A program made the translations under genes and the position numbers. From Merdimonas faecis (GTDB taxonomy: Bacteria; Bacillota; Clostridia; Lachnospirales; Lachnospiraceae), in the NCBI RefSeq assembly GCF_001754075.1, contig NZ_MIEH01000018.1:124001-188000 (forward strand): DNA of 64,000 nt, written 5' to 3'. Each line of letters starts with the position of its first letter. Position 1 is the first letter of the stretch. Below, piece by piece: positions 17,416 to 25,801 of this stretch. The notes beneath the pieces were generated by a model that worked only from the letters and a program-made list of their open reading frames with translations, ran no database searches and was not told the origin of the DNA.

Positions 17416-18784
17416 GGTCACTTATTTTTTCGTGGCTCTGTTTCTAGTGATGATGGGATATATTGTATATTTCCAGGTAGTACAGAGTCGGGATATCATA
17501 AGGAGCTCTTATAATGCAAGACAGGATTCTTATGCGGACCGGGTGGTCCGGGGCGATATTGTGGACCGGAACGGGAATGTGCTGGCTCATTCAGAGGTAC
17601 AGGCGGACGGCAGCGAGGTGCGGGAGTATCCCTACGGCAGTCTTTTTGCGCACGTGGTAGGATACAGCGATCAGGGGAAAGCAGGGCTGGAGTCGGAGAT
17701 GAATTTTGAGCTTCTGACTTCCAATGCGTTTTTCCTGGAAAAGCTAAGGAATGAGTTCCAGGATCAGAAAAATACGGGGGATACAGTGGTAACCACACTG
17801 GATGTGGAACTTCAGCAGGCGGCTTCTGACGCACTGGGCGGCAATAAGGGGGCCGTGGTCGTGATGGAGCCGGATACGGGGAAGATTCTGGCTATGGTGT
17901 CGAAACCGGATTTTGATCCGGGAGCTGTCTCTGCGAACTGGGAGGCGCTCAATTCAGATCCGGACAGTGCGCTTTTGAACCGGGCGACTCAGGGACAGTA
18001 TGCGCCGGGATCTGCGTTTAAGCTGGTGACGGCTTTAGAGTATATGCGGGAAAATCCGTCTTATGACAGTTACAGCTATACCTGTACCGGTGCGATTGAA
18101 CAGGACGGCACCACGATCCGGTGCTATAACGGACATGTGCATGGCACGGTGAATTTCCGGGACAGTTTGGCTTATTCCTGCAATGCTTCTTTCTGTAATA
18201 TTGGTCTGTCTCTTGACATCAGCAGTTTCCGGAATACGGCAGAGGATCTTCTCTTCAATTCCAGTCTGCCGTCAGTACTGCCATACAGCAAGAGCAGTTT
18301 TGCGCTGGATGAGTCGGGAAGCACCGCAGACCGGATGATGACTGCCATGGGGCAGGGGGAAACCCAGGTAAGCCCTTACCATATGGCGCTGATCACCAGT
18401 GCGATTGCTAACGGCGGTGTGCTGATGGAACCATATCTTGTGGATTCCGTTACAAATTATACCGGGACAGAGATTGATAAAAATACGCCGGAAGAATTTC
18501 AGACTCTGATGACGTCTCAGGAAGCGGCGGCGCTGAAGGATTATATGACAAGCGTGGTACAGTACGGAACCGCATCCGCTCTTTCCGGCCAGTCCTATAC
18601 GGCTGCCGGGAAAACCGGAACGGCGGAGTACAGCTCGGATAAGGAAAAAGATCACTCCTGGTTTGTCGGGATGAGCAATGTGGATAATCCGGATCTGGTC
18701 ATCAGTGTGATTATTGAGAGTGCTGATGGAGCTGCCAGGGCGGTGGATGTGGCAAAGCAGGTGTTTGATTCTTATTATTATTAG
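17321..18784 (+). CDS. Penicillin-binding protein, class B transpeptidase
   Basis: Crosslinks peptidoglycan; partner of the SEDS protein just upstream. One membrane anchor (VTYFFVALFLVMMGYIVYF) follows a basic tail; the transpeptidase domain has the active-site SAFK (Ser231), SCN (Ser286) and KTG (from Lys431). Short class B length (about 487 residues) resembles PbpA/SpoVD-lite forms of Clostridia. The frame is open from TTG 17252, but ATG 17321 (AAGGCGAGA upstream) or ATG 17330 gives the usual short basic leader, so the exact start is uncertain. Either way it overlaps the SEDS gene by at least 86 bases in a different frame. Confidence 0.88.
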   Translation: MRAMSRKDRKEAGRRDKRKAKEKRERNKEFARVTYFFVALFLVMMGYIVYFQVVQSRDIIRSSYNARQDSYADRVVRGDIVDRNGNVLAHSEVQADGSEVREYPYGSLFAHVVGYSDQGKAGLESEMNFELLTSNAFFLEKLRNEFQDQKNTGDTVVTTLDVELQQAASDALGGNKGAVVVMEPDTGKILAMVSKPDFDPGAVSANWEALNSDPDSALLNRATQGQYAPGSAFKLVTALEYMRENPSYDSYSYTCTGAIEQDGTTIRCYNGHVHGTVNFRDSLAYSCNASFCNIGLSLDISSFRNTAEDLLFNSSLPSVLPYSKSSFALDESGSTADRMMTAMGQGETQVSPYHMALITSAIANGGVLMEPYLVDSVTNYTGTEIDKNTPEEFQTLMTSQEAAALKDYMTSVVQYGTASALSGQSYTAAGKTGTAEYSSDKEKDHSWFVGMSNVDNPDLVISVIIESADGAARAVDVAKQVFDSYYY

Positions 18785-18798
18785 AGGAGCGGGAGGAT

Positions 18799-19122
18799 AT
18801 GCGGTATTACAGATATCTTTATCTTTCAGAAGGACTGAAAAAGAAGAAAGAGCGGATCATTGCAAAGCTGGAAAAAAAGAAGTTTCAGATGGATATCTAT
18901 CTGATCACACTGTCATATAATGGAAATAACCAGCTGGAGATCTGGAATAGTGTACTGTTTCTTCAGCCTTCTTTTCCGCAGACGGACCATTTTGTGGTGG
19001 GAATTACAAAAGGTTATGAAGAAGCGTTGGAATTAGTGGAACAAATCACAAAGGAAGTGTATAATGAGACAAAGGGAGCAGATATCCGTTCCTACATATT
19101 AAATAAAGAACAGGAAAAGTAA
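18799..19122 (+). CDS. Conserved hypothetical protein, 107 residues
   Basis: A small hydrophilic, mixed-charge protein starting MRYYRYLYLSEGLKKKKE, with no membrane segment and no known motif that I recognise. It is placed in the same operon as the SEDS/PBP pair and the DUF2953 gene (gaps of 14 and 1 bases) and has GGAGCGGGAGG as its ribosome binding site, so it is surely translated. The conserved-looking middle (ITLSYNGNNQLEIWNSVLFLQP) suggests a small alpha/beta fold. Function unknown. Confidence 0.7.
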   Translation: MRYYRYLYLSEGLKKKKERIIAKLEKKKFQMDIYLITLSYNGNNQLEIWNSVLFLQPSFPQTDHFVVGITKGYEEALELVEQITKEVYNETKGADIRSYILNKEQEK

Positions 19123-19123
19123 G

Positions 19124-20131
19124 ATGCTGCATATTCTATTGTTAGTCTTAAAGATTATCGGGATTATAATCGTAGTGATACTGGGGATACTGGTATTGCT
19201 GGTATGTATTGTTTTGTTTACGCCTGTCTGTTATCAGGGAGAGGCGGCGTGCGACGGCACGGTCAAAGGCATACGGGCGAAAGCGAAGATTACATGGCTT
19301 TTGCACCTGCTTTCGTTTTCTGCAGTCTACGAGGAGCAGGAATTCAGATGGAAGCTTCGTGTGGCGTGGAAACACATGAATCAGGAAAATAGTATAGAAG
19401 AGAGGGTGGACACGGATGAAAAAGATAAGAGGGATGAAAAAGATCAGAGAGTTCCAAAAACTCAAGAAGCTTCAAAAGCCAGGAGGGCTGAGGAGCCTCC
19501 GAAAAATGAAACTGTCAGGCTGGAAGAAAAGAAAGAAGCAGCTGAAAAGGTGGAGAAAGCTGTGGAAAAGTCTGAAAAAGAGCCTGAAAAAGCTGAAAAA
19601 CAATCCGAAATACCGGGGAAGATTAAGAAGAGCGTCCAAAGAAGCGAAGAGATTCTGGAAGACAAGCCGTCGATCTTTGAAAAAGTAGCTGACAGGATCC
19701 GGAGATTTTATCAGAAGATCAAATATACATTTCAGAGGTTGTGTGGTAAAATAAAGACATTGTCAGAGAAAAAGGACAAGATCCAGAGCTTCCTTACCGA
19801 CAAGGTGCACAAGGCGGCGTTTCAGAAGGTGAAAAAGGAGGTTCTGCGCCTGTTTGCAAAGCTCCGCCCGAAAAGGTTTTCCGGACGGGTGCATTATGGA
19901 TTTGAAGATCCCTACCGAACAGGACAGGTTCTGGCGGGGGCAGCTCTTTTCTATCCGTGGACAGGGGAGGCGCTTGCAATAGAGCCGGATTTTGAGAAGC
20001 GTGTTCTGGAGGGGGATCTTTACATCAAAGGAAAGATCAGGCTGATCCACATAGTCCTGCTTCTCTTGCGGCTGATCTGGGCTAAGGATGTGCGGACAAC
20101 TTATCGTCATATCAGAAGTTTTGAATTATAG
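19124..20131 (+). CDS. DUF2953-type membrane protein with long K/E-rich linker
   Basis: The protein has an N-terminal membrane helix (about residues 5-32), a short domain, a very charged linker of about 85 residues (about 95-180) made of Lys, Glu, Ala and Asp repeats, then a C-terminal domain starting RKFYQKIKYT-like and containing RPKRFSGRVHYGFEDPYRTGQ, which is the DUF2953 signature. In Clostridia and Bacillus these proteins (YtfI) lie just in front of the sporulation gene gerW/ytfJ, as here, and are presumed sporulation-linked. The linker contains no cysteines and may be extended or coiled. Confidence 0.78.
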   Translation: MLHILLLVLKIIGIIIVVILGILVLLVCIVLFTPVCYQGEAACDGTVKGIRAKAKITWLLHLLSFSAVYEEQEFRWKLRVAWKHMNQENSIEERVDTDEKDKRDEKDQRVPKTQEASKARRAEEPPKNETVRLEEKKEAAEKVEKAVEKSEKEPEKAEKQSEIPGKIKKSVQRSEEILEDKPSIFEKVADRIRRFYQKIKYTFQRLCGKIKTLSEKKDKIQSFLTDKVHKAAFQKVKKEVLRLFAKLRPKRFSGRVHYGFEDPYRTGQVLAGAALFYPWTGEALAIEPDFEKRVLEGDLYIKGKIRLIHIVLLLLRLIWAKDVRTTYRHIRSFEL

Positions 20132-20145
20132 AGGAGGATTTGAAG

Positions 20146-20535
20146 ATGGCAGACAATAATTTTAAAGGAACAGTGGAGGCCTTGTTTCATGGAATGGATG
20201 GTGTGGTCTCTTCCAAAACGGTGGTAGGAGAAGCGATCCATATCAATGATACGATCATTCTTCCTCTGGTGGACGTTTCTTTTGCGGTAGGCGCAGGTGC
20301 GTTTAATGCAGAGAAGAAGGAGCGGGGAGCAGGAGGCATTGGAGGCAAGATGACACCCTGTGCGGTTCTGGTGATCCAGAATGGGCACACCAGGCTTGTC
20401 AATATTAAAAATCAGGATACGATCACCAAGATCCTGGATATGGTGCCGGATGTGATCGATAAGTTTACCGGAGACAAGGATGAGAAAATGACGGAAGAAG
20501 ATGTGATGGATATCCTGGATGACGCCGACATATAA
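20146..20535 (+). CDS. gerW: GerW-family sporulation protein (YtfJ)
   Basis: Small protein of the YtfJ/GerW family, made in sporulating Firmicutes and required in B. subtilis for normal germination responses. Visible features are KGTVEALFHGMDGV at the N-terminus, a glycine-rich middle (GAGGIGGKMTPCAVLVI) and an acidic end (TEEDVMDILDDADI). ATG 20146 is chosen because GAGGAGG lies 8 bases upstream. Neighbouring DUF2953 (YtfI-like) gene supports the call. Confidence 0.9.
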   Translation: MADNNFKGTVEALFHGMDGVVSSKTVVGEAIHINDTIILPLVDVSFAVGAGAFNAEKKERGAGGIGGKMTPCAVLVIQNGHTRLVNIKNQDTITKILDMVPDVIDKFTGDKDEKMTEEDVMDILDDADI

Positions 20536-20555
20536 TGTAAAAAAATGCCGGGGGC

Positions 20556-20699
20556 ATGGAAATGAAGCGTGTCATAGGATTTGCGCTGTTCTGGGTGGCG
20601 GTGGGGATTATTCTCGCCCTGGTGCTGCCGAATACATTTGTGGAAGTGTTATGTATTCTACTGTGCGTGCTTGCGGGTTATAACCTGTTTTTTTGCTGA
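20556..20699 (+). CDS. Small hydrophobic membrane protein, 45-47 residues
   Basis: A short frame after gerW encodes MKRVIGFALFWVAVG, a continuous hydrophobic run, PNTFVEVLCILLCVLAG and the ending YNLFFC: two membrane helices joined by a PNT turn. Start may be ATG 20556 or 20562; a GGGGGC stretch lies upstream of the first. The amphipathic N-terminus with KR, the proline-asparagine turn and the codon-consistent GC pattern make it look genuine rather than random. No known family recognised. Confidence 0.55.
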   Translation: MEMKRVIGFALFWVAVGIILALVLPNTFVEVLCILLCVLAGYNLFFC

Positions 20700-20736
20700 A
20701 TGAAAAAGAATGTTTCGGTTAATTTAAAAATAGTAC

Positions 20737-20765
20737 TTGCTTTTGCAGGTCATATCTGTTAGAAT
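20737..20765 (+). promoter_or_regulatory. Promoter of rpmB
   Basis: TTGCTT (20737-20742), 17-base spacer, TAGAAT (20760-20765), 55 bases upstream of the rpmB start codon. It is the only good sigma-A-like element in the gap after the small membrane ORF. Confidence 0.65.
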
Positions 20766-20820
20766 ACTATTGTTGTGAGTCTGGAGAACAGATGATTACG
20801 GAGCGTTAGGAGGTGCAGTC

Positions 20821-21009
20821 ATGGCTAAATGTGCTATTTGTGAAAAGGGTGCTCACTTTGGAAACAATGTCAGCCACTCTCATAGAAAAACACCAAAGAT
20901 GTGGAAATCAAATGTAAAATCAGTTCGTGTAAAGACGGAGAACGGTGGTACAAAGAAGATGTATGTATGTACTTCTTGCCTGAAATCCGGAAAAGTAGAG
21001 CGTGCTTAG
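20821..21009 (+). CDS. rpmB: 50S ribosomal protein L28
   Basis: Small basic ribosomal protein of 62 residues starting MAKCAICEKGAHFGNNVSHS. It keeps the zinc-ribbon cysteines (CAIC near the start and CTSC near the end), so this is the zinc-binding form of L28. It has its own promoter, AGGAGGTG ribosome binding site and a strong terminator. The rpmB, asp23-like, fakA-like, recG order is conserved in Firmicutes. Confidence 0.97.
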   Translation: MAKCAICEKGAHFGNNVSHSHRKTPKMWKSNVKSVRVKTENGGTKKMYVCTSCLKSGKVERA

Positions 21010-21020
21010 TTTAACGGAAT

Positions 21021-21054
21021 AAAATCCAGGTTCTTTAAGGGCCTGGATTTTTTT
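21021..21054 (+). terminator. Intrinsic terminator after rpmB
   Basis: AAAATCCAGG pairs with CCTGGATTTT (10 bp, 11-base loop) and runs into a T tract. It begins 12 bases after the rpmB stop. Confidence 0.88.
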
Positions 21055-21087
21055 GGCGTGAACGGGCCTCTTTTCAAGGGATCTGTA

Positions 21088-21116
21088 TTGTAAAACCAGG
21101 GGAAAAAGAGTATAAT
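21088..21116 (+). promoter_or_regulatory. Promoter of the asp23-like / fakA-like operon
   Basis: TTGTAA (21088-21093), 17-base spacer, TATAAT (21111-21116). It lies 52 bases before the first start codon and just after the rpmB terminator. Confidence 0.7.
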
Positions 21117-21167
21117 AACTTAAATTATGTTTTGTGTGTATAGACATAGAAAACGGAGGTTTGAAAT

Positions 21168-21527
21168 ATGAAAGGATGCATGAGTACGGATTTGGGTATC
21201 ATAACAGTTGACCAGGAAGTGATCGCAAAATATGCGGGAACTGTAGCGGTAGAATGTTTTGGCATCGTCGGGATGGCTGCTGTTAATATGAAGGACGGGC
21301 TGGTCCATCTCCTGAAAAAGGAGAGTCTGACAAAGGGAATCCAGGTTGGAATATCAGACGAAAATCATATCACCATTGACTTCCATATCATCGTTGCCTA
21401 TGGCGTCAGCATTTCGGCAGTGACCGAGAATCTGATCAGCAATGTGAAATACCGGGTAGAAGAATTCTCAGGAATGCCGGTGGATAAGATCAATATCTAC
21501 ATTGAAGGCGTCAGAGTCATCGATTAG
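21168..21527 (+). CDS. Asp23/Gls24 family protein
   Basis: A 119-residue Asp23-family protein (YloU-like), recognised by DLGIITVDQEVIAKYAGTVA at the start, ECFGIVGMA and IDFHIIVAYGVSI followed by YRVEEFSGMPVDKINIYIEGV. In Firmicutes these proteins are membrane-associated stress or envelope factors, and the copy next to fakA (yloU in B. subtilis) is of unknown exact role. ATG 21168 has GGAGGT upstream; a second ATG at 21180 is possible. The next gene starts 19 bases later. Confidence 0.9.
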   Translation: MKGCMSTDLGIITVDQEVIAKYAGTVAVECFGIVGMAAVNMKDGLVHLLKKESLTKGIQVGISDENHITIDFHIIVAYGVSISAVTENLISNVKYRVEEFSGMPVDKINIYIEGVRVID

Positions 21528-21546
21528 TTAAGGAGGAACATAAGAA

Positions 21547-23232
21547 GTGGCTACGAAAACTATAAATGCAGATATGCTCGCCAGAATGTTTCTGGCAGGC
21601 GCTCAGAATATAGAAGCAAAAAAGGAGATCATCAATGAGCTGAATGTTTTCCCGGTGCCGGACGGTGATACGGGGACGAATATGTCTCTGACCATTATGT
21701 CGGCCGCAAAAGAGGTAATGGCACTTGACGACCGGAACATGAAGGATCTTGCAAAGGCAATTTCATCCGGTTCCTTAAGGGGTGCCAGGGGAAATTCCGG
21801 CGTGATTCTCTCACAGCTTCTTAGGGGATTTACGAAAGCAATCCGGGATGAAGAAGAGATTGATGCGATGACGCTTGCGGCGGCATGCCAGAGAGCAAGA
21901 GATACGGCTTATAAAGCGGTTATGAAGCCGAAGGAAGGAACCATTCTTACCGTGGCCAGCGGGATTGCAGCCAGAGCTGCGGAACTGGCAGAGGAGACGG
22001 ATGATCTGGAGGCCTTTCTTCCGGCAGTGATCGAGCATGCGGAAGAGGTGCTTGCAAAGACACCGGACATGCTCCCGGTTCTGAAAGAGGCCGGAGTAGT
22101 GGATTCCGGCGGTCAGGGCCTGATTGAGGTGATCAAAGGAGCTTACGCTGCTTTCCAGGGAAAAGAGATCGACTTAAGTGCTATCACCCCGGGCACGGGA
22201 AGTGCAGTGACAAAGATCGGCGCCCAGGAGACAGCAGATATTAAATTTGGATATTGTACAGAGTTTATTATTCTGACAGAGAGGGAATTTACCGAAGAAG
22301 AGGAGCGGGACTTTAAGGCTTATCTTTCTTCTATCGGTGATTCTATCGTCTGCGTGGCGGATGAGGATGTGGTAAAGGTCCACGTACACACCAACGATCC
22401 GGGACTGGCGATCCAGAGGGCATTGACCTATGGACAGCTGTCAAGGATGAAGATTGACAATATGAGGGAAGAACACCAGGAAAAGCTGATCCGCGATGCA
22501 GAGAAGATGGCGGCCAAACAGGCTGCGGAAGAGGCTGAAAAGGAAAAGGCACAAAAGGCGCAGGAGCCGAGAAAGGCTATGGGCTTCATCACGGTATCTA
22601 TCGGCGAAGGATTGAATGAGATTTTCCGGGAGCTGGGCGCTGATTATATTATTGAAGGCGGGCAGACTATGAATCCAAGCACAGAGGATATGCTGAACGC
22701 CATTGATCAGGTCAATGCGAATACCGTGTTTATCCTTCCGAATAATAAAAACATTGTGCTTGCTGCAAACCAGGCAAAAGCGCTGGTCAAGGAAAAGGAG
22801 ATTGTCGTGATCCCGACCAAGACAGTACCGCAGGGAATTACTGCGATCATCAGCTTCATGCCGGATGCGGATGCGAAAGCGAACGAAGAGGCAATGCTGG
22901 AGGGAATCCAGCAGGTGAAGACCGGACAGGTGACATATGCGGTCCGGGATACCCATGTGGATGATAAGGAAATCCATGAAGGAGATATCATGGGAATCGG
23001 CGACAAGGGAATTCTTGCGGTTGGAACTGAAGTAGAGGCAACCGCCAAAGAGATGCTGGCAGAGCTGGTGGATGAGGATTCCGAGCTGATCAGCCTGTAC
23101 TATGGAGAAGAAGTGTCGGAAGAAGAGGCGGAGAAATTCGCTGCGGAGGTGGAAGAGCTTTATCCGGATGTAGATGTGGACTTCCACTTCGGCGGTCAGC
23201 CCATTTACTATTATGTGATGGCGGTAGAATAA
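21547..23232 (+). CDS. DAK2/DegV-type kinase YloV, FakA-like
   Basis: Protein of 561 residues with an N-terminal DhaL (DAK2) ATP-binding domain, containing VPDGDTGTNMSLT and GARGNSGVILSQLLRG, a central domain, and a C-terminal DegV-like domain ending in PIYYYVM. Homologues are the kinase subunit FakA of the fatty acid kinase system, which phosphorylates FakB-bound fatty acids for phospholipid synthesis; a FakB partner is not in this window. It uses GTG as start after AAGGAGG. A charged linker (residues about 318-345: KMAAKQAAEEAEKEKAQKA) joins the domains. Confidence 0.85.
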   Translation: MATKTINADMLARMFLAGAQNIEAKKEIINELNVFPVPDGDTGTNMSLTIMSAAKEVMALDDRNMKDLAKAISSGSLRGARGNSGVILSQLLRGFTKAIRDEEEIDAMTLAAACQRARDTAYKAVMKPKEGTILTVASGIAARAAELAEETDDLEAFLPAVIEHAEEVLAKTPDMLPVLKEAGVVDSGGQGLIEVIKGAYAAFQGKEIDLSAITPGTGSAVTKIGAQETADIKFGYCTEFIILTEREFTEEEERDFKAYLSSIGDSIVCVADEDVVKVHVHTNDPGLAIQRALTYGQLSRMKIDNMREEHQEKLIRDAEKMAAKQAAEEAEKEKAQKAQEPRKAMGFITVSIGEGLNEIFRELGADYIIEGGQTMNPSTEDMLNAIDQVNANTVFILPNNKNIVLAANQAKALVKEKEIVVIPTKTVPQGITAIISFMPDADAKANEEAMLEGIQQVKTGQVTYAVRDTHVDDKEIHEGDIMGIGDKGILAVGTEVEATAKEMLAELVDEDSELISLYYGEEVSEEEAEKFAAEVEELYPDVDVDFHFGGQPIYYYVMAVE

Positions 23233-23273
23233 GCAGTTTCCGAGTCTGGTCTGATGATAGAATAAGAAAGAGG

Positions 23274-23298
23274 AAAGGGCGGAGGATTCCGCCCTTTT
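23274..23298 (+). terminator. Hairpin between the fakA-like gene and recG
   Basis: AAAGGGCGGA pairs with TCCGCCCTTT around a GGAT loop, followed by only TTTT. A weak or partial terminator is likely, because recG follows 38 bases later without an obvious promoter. Confidence 0.55.
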
Positions 23299-23335
23299 GC
23301 TGTAGTTCGAGAAAAAGGATGAGGGCAGGACGAAT

Positions 23336-25366
23336 ATGATTGAACAGACAAATATAGCGGAATTAAAGGGAATCGGGGAGAAGACCCAGAGACTGTTTGC
23401 GAAGGTCGGCATCGAGACGGTCGGAGATCTGATCCGATATTATCCCAGAGGCTATGACGTATATGAAGAGGCAGTGCCCATCGGAGAGCTGGAGGAAGGA
23501 AAGGTCCAGACCGTGACAGGGATGATTTTTGGAAGGGTGCAGGTTTCCGGAAGCCGGAAGCTGCAGGTGACGACGCTGATGCTGAAGGATCTGACCGGGA
23601 CTTTGAAGGTCATCTGGTTTCGGATGCCGTTTCTCCGGAATACGTTTGCAAAGGGAGGAGCAGTTACCTTAAGGGGACGGGTGGTCAGCAGGAAGCAGGT
23701 GCTGACCATGGAGCATCCGGAGATTTTTTACCCCAGTGAAAAATATGAAGAAAAAAAGGACACCCTGCAGCCAGTCTATGGCCTGACCACCGGGCTGACT
23801 AATCATATGGTGGCAAAGGCCGTACAGCAGGCGCTTTCGGGCCTGAACCCGTCGAAAGAGACGCTCCCTGAAAATGTACGTCTGAAGTACGGGCTGGCAG
23901 AATATAATTTTGCCATGCGGGGGATCCATTTTCCTGAAGATAAGCAGGTGTTTTATCAGGCCAGGGAGCGGCTGGTGTTTGAGGAGTTCCTGGAGTTCAT
24001 CCTGGCGCTTCGGAAGCTGAGGGATAAAAATGAAAGGTTTGGCAATGACTATGTGATACCGGCCAGCCCGCGGGTGGAGGAATTTATAAAGGAACTGCCC
24101 TATGAACTGACCGGGGCGCAGAAGAAGGTCTGGAAGGAGATTTCCGCGGATATGGCGTCAGATACGGTGATGTCCAGGCTGGTTCAGGGAGACGTGGGTT
24201 CCGGAAAGACGATCGTGGCGTTTTTAGCGCTCCTGACGGTGGCTTTAAACGGGATGCAGGCGGCTATGATGGCGCCGACGGAGGTGCTGGCAAGACAGCA
24301 TTATGCTACCATTACCCGGATGCTGGAGGAGCACCAGATCCCGGTAAAGGCAGAACTTCTGACCGGATCTATGACCACCAAAGAGAAACGAAGGGCCTAT
24401 GACCGGATCGAGTGCGGCTATGCGAAGATCATCGTGGGAACCCATGCGCTGATCCAGGATGCGGTGAACTATGACAATCTGGCGCTGGTGGTGACAGACG
24501 AGCAGCATCGGTTCGGGGTGAAGCAGCGGGAGACCTTTGCGAAAAAGGGCGGAGTGCCTCACGTGCTGGTCATGAGTGCGACGCCGATCCCCCGGACTCT
24601 TGCCATTATTTTGTATGGGGACCTGGACATTTCCGTGATCGACGAGCTGCCGGCGAACCGTCTGCCTATCAAAAACTGTGTGGTGGATACCGGCTACCAT
24701 GCCACGGCCTATACATTTATGAAAAAACAGATCGGAGAGGGCAGACAGTGCTATATCATCTGCCCTATGGTGGAAGAAAGCGAGAGCCTGGAAGCCGAGA
24801 ATGTGCTGGATTATTCTTCCATGCTGCAGGAAGAGATGGGAGAGGGGATCGTGGTGTCCTGTCTGCACGGCAGGATGAAGCAGGCGGAAAAGGACGAGAT
24901 CATGGAACGGTTTGCCAAAAATGAGATCCAGATTTTGGTGTCTACCACGGTGATCGAGGTGGGGATCGACGTGCCGAATGCCACCGTGATGATGATCGAA
25001 AATGCCGAGCGGTTCGGACTTGCCCAGCTTCATCAGCTCCGGGGCCGCGTGGGAAGAGGAAAGCATCAGTCTTATTGTATTTTTATGACTGCTTCCAAAG
25101 CAAAAGAGGCCAAGGAGCGGCTGGATATACTGAATCATTCCAACGACGGCTTCAAGATCGCAAGCGAGGATCTGAAGCTTCGGGGACCCGGCGACCTGTT
25201 TGGCATCCGCCAGAGCGGACTTATGAACTTCCGCTTAGGCGACGTGTACCAGGATGCAAAGATCCTGCAAAAAGCCAACGAAGCCGCGGATCTTCTGATC
25301 CGGGAAAACAGCGACTGGCTGAAAAAAATTCCAGAATATGAATCAACTGCCAGTGTAATAATTTAA
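23336..25366 (+). CDS. recG: ATP-dependent DNA helicase RecG
   Basis: Remodels stalled replication forks and branched DNA. N-terminal wedge domain starts at IAELKGIGEKTQRLFAKVG; the helicase core has Walker A GDVGSGKTIVAF, the motif II variant DEQHRFG, motif III VMSATPIPRTLA and motif VI QLRGRVGRGKHQSY. 676 residues is normal. It completes the rpmB-asp23-fakA-recG block. It ends about 67 bases before a spore-protein gene that is probably under separate control. Confidence 0.97.
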   Translation: MIEQTNIAELKGIGEKTQRLFAKVGIETVGDLIRYYPRGYDVYEEAVPIGELEEGKVQTVTGMIFGRVQVSGSRKLQVTTLMLKDLTGTLKVIWFRMPFLRNTFAKGGAVTLRGRVVSRKQVLTMEHPEIFYPSEKYEEKKDTLQPVYGLTTGLTNHMVAKAVQQALSGLNPSKETLPENVRLKYGLAEYNFAMRGIHFPEDKQVFYQARERLVFEEFLEFILALRKLRDKNERFGNDYVIPASPRVEEFIKELPYELTGAQKKVWKEISADMASDTVMSRLVQGDVGSGKTIVAFLALLTVALNGMQAAMMAPTEVLARQHYATITRMLEEHQIPVKAELLTGSMTTKEKRRAYDRIECGYAKIIVGTHALIQDAVNYDNLALVVTDEQHRFGVKQRETFAKKGGVPHVLVMSATPIPRTLAIILYGDLDISVIDELPANRLPIKNCVVDTGYHATAYTFMKKQIGEGRQCYIICPMVEESESLEAENVLDYSSMLQEEMGEGIVVSCLHGRMKQAEKDEIMERFAKNEIQILVSTTVIEVGIDVPNATVMMIENAERFGLAQLHQLRGRVGRGKHQSYCIFMTASKAKEAKERLDILNHSNDGFKIASEDLKLRGPGDLFGIRQSGLMNFRLGDVYQDAKILQKANEAADLLIRENSDWLKKIPEYESTASVII

Positions 25367-25433
25367 ATCCTCCATATACTATGGTTGTAACAAAACAGAA
25401 AGTTACAAAGTTACGAAAAGGAGGAGTATAGAA

Positions 25434-25640
25434 ATGACAAATCGTTCTTCAAACAGAGCAGCAGTGCCTGAAGCAAAAGGCGCATTAGACAAGTTTAAAT
25501 ATGAGGTGGCAAACGAGCTGGGAGTACCGCTTACTGAAGGATACAACGGCGACCTGACATCCAGACAGAACGGTTCTGTTGGCGGTTATATGGTAAAGAA
25601 GATGATCGAGCAGCAGGAAAAGCAGATGGCTGGGAAATAA
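25434..25640 (+). CDS. Alpha/beta-type small acid-soluble spore protein
   Basis: A 68-residue DNA-binding spore protein. Diagnostic residues are KFKYEVANELGV, the GPR-protease region (spacing with E-x-x-x-E) and GGYMVKKMIEQQEKQ. Such proteins coat spore DNA and are made in the forespore under sigma G. Translation starts at ATG after AAAGGAGGAGTATAG. The upstream sequence CCATATACTATGG vaguely resembles a sigma-G -10 element but I do not call it. This gene is direct evidence that the organism can form endospores. Confidence 0.95.
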   Translation: MTNRSSNRAAVPEAKGALDKFKYEVANELGVPLTEGYNGDLTSRQNGSVGGYMVKKMIEQQEKQMAGK

Positions 25641-25654
25641 CGTAGAAATGTGAC

Positions 25655-25713
25655 GAAAATGTGAACGGGGACGTACACTTTTGCAAAAAGTGTACGTCCC
25701 CGTTCACATTTTC
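25655..25713. repeat. GGGGACG palindrome, copy 1 (28-bp stem)
   Basis: A perfect inverted repeat: 28 base pairs with a 3-base GCA loop. The inner core is GGGGACGTACACTTTT; outside the core the arms extend through GTGAAC and AAAAT. It begins 14 bases after the SASP stop and could end that transcript, although no separate T run follows the stem. The core recurs at 30013, 32635, 32757 and 63926. Confidence 0.9.
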
Positions 25714-25742
25714 TTGATGAAATAATATACAAATGCTATACT
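25714..25742 (+). promoter_or_regulatory. Promoter upstream of the AcoX-like gene
   Basis: TTGATG (25714-25719), 17-base spacer, TATACT (25737-25742), 59 bases before the start codon. It begins on the base immediately after the palindrome at 25655-25713. Confidence 0.6.
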
Positions 25743-25801
25743 GCAAGTAGTGGCATAGTTTTATGAATTTTTGAAAAAATACAGTTAAAGAGTGAATTTT
25801 T

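Noticed and set aside
25380-25433. Sigma-G promoter before the spore protein gene
   Set aside because: CCATATACTATGG resembles a -10 element loosely, but the exact consensus spacing is not met, so it is not listed.
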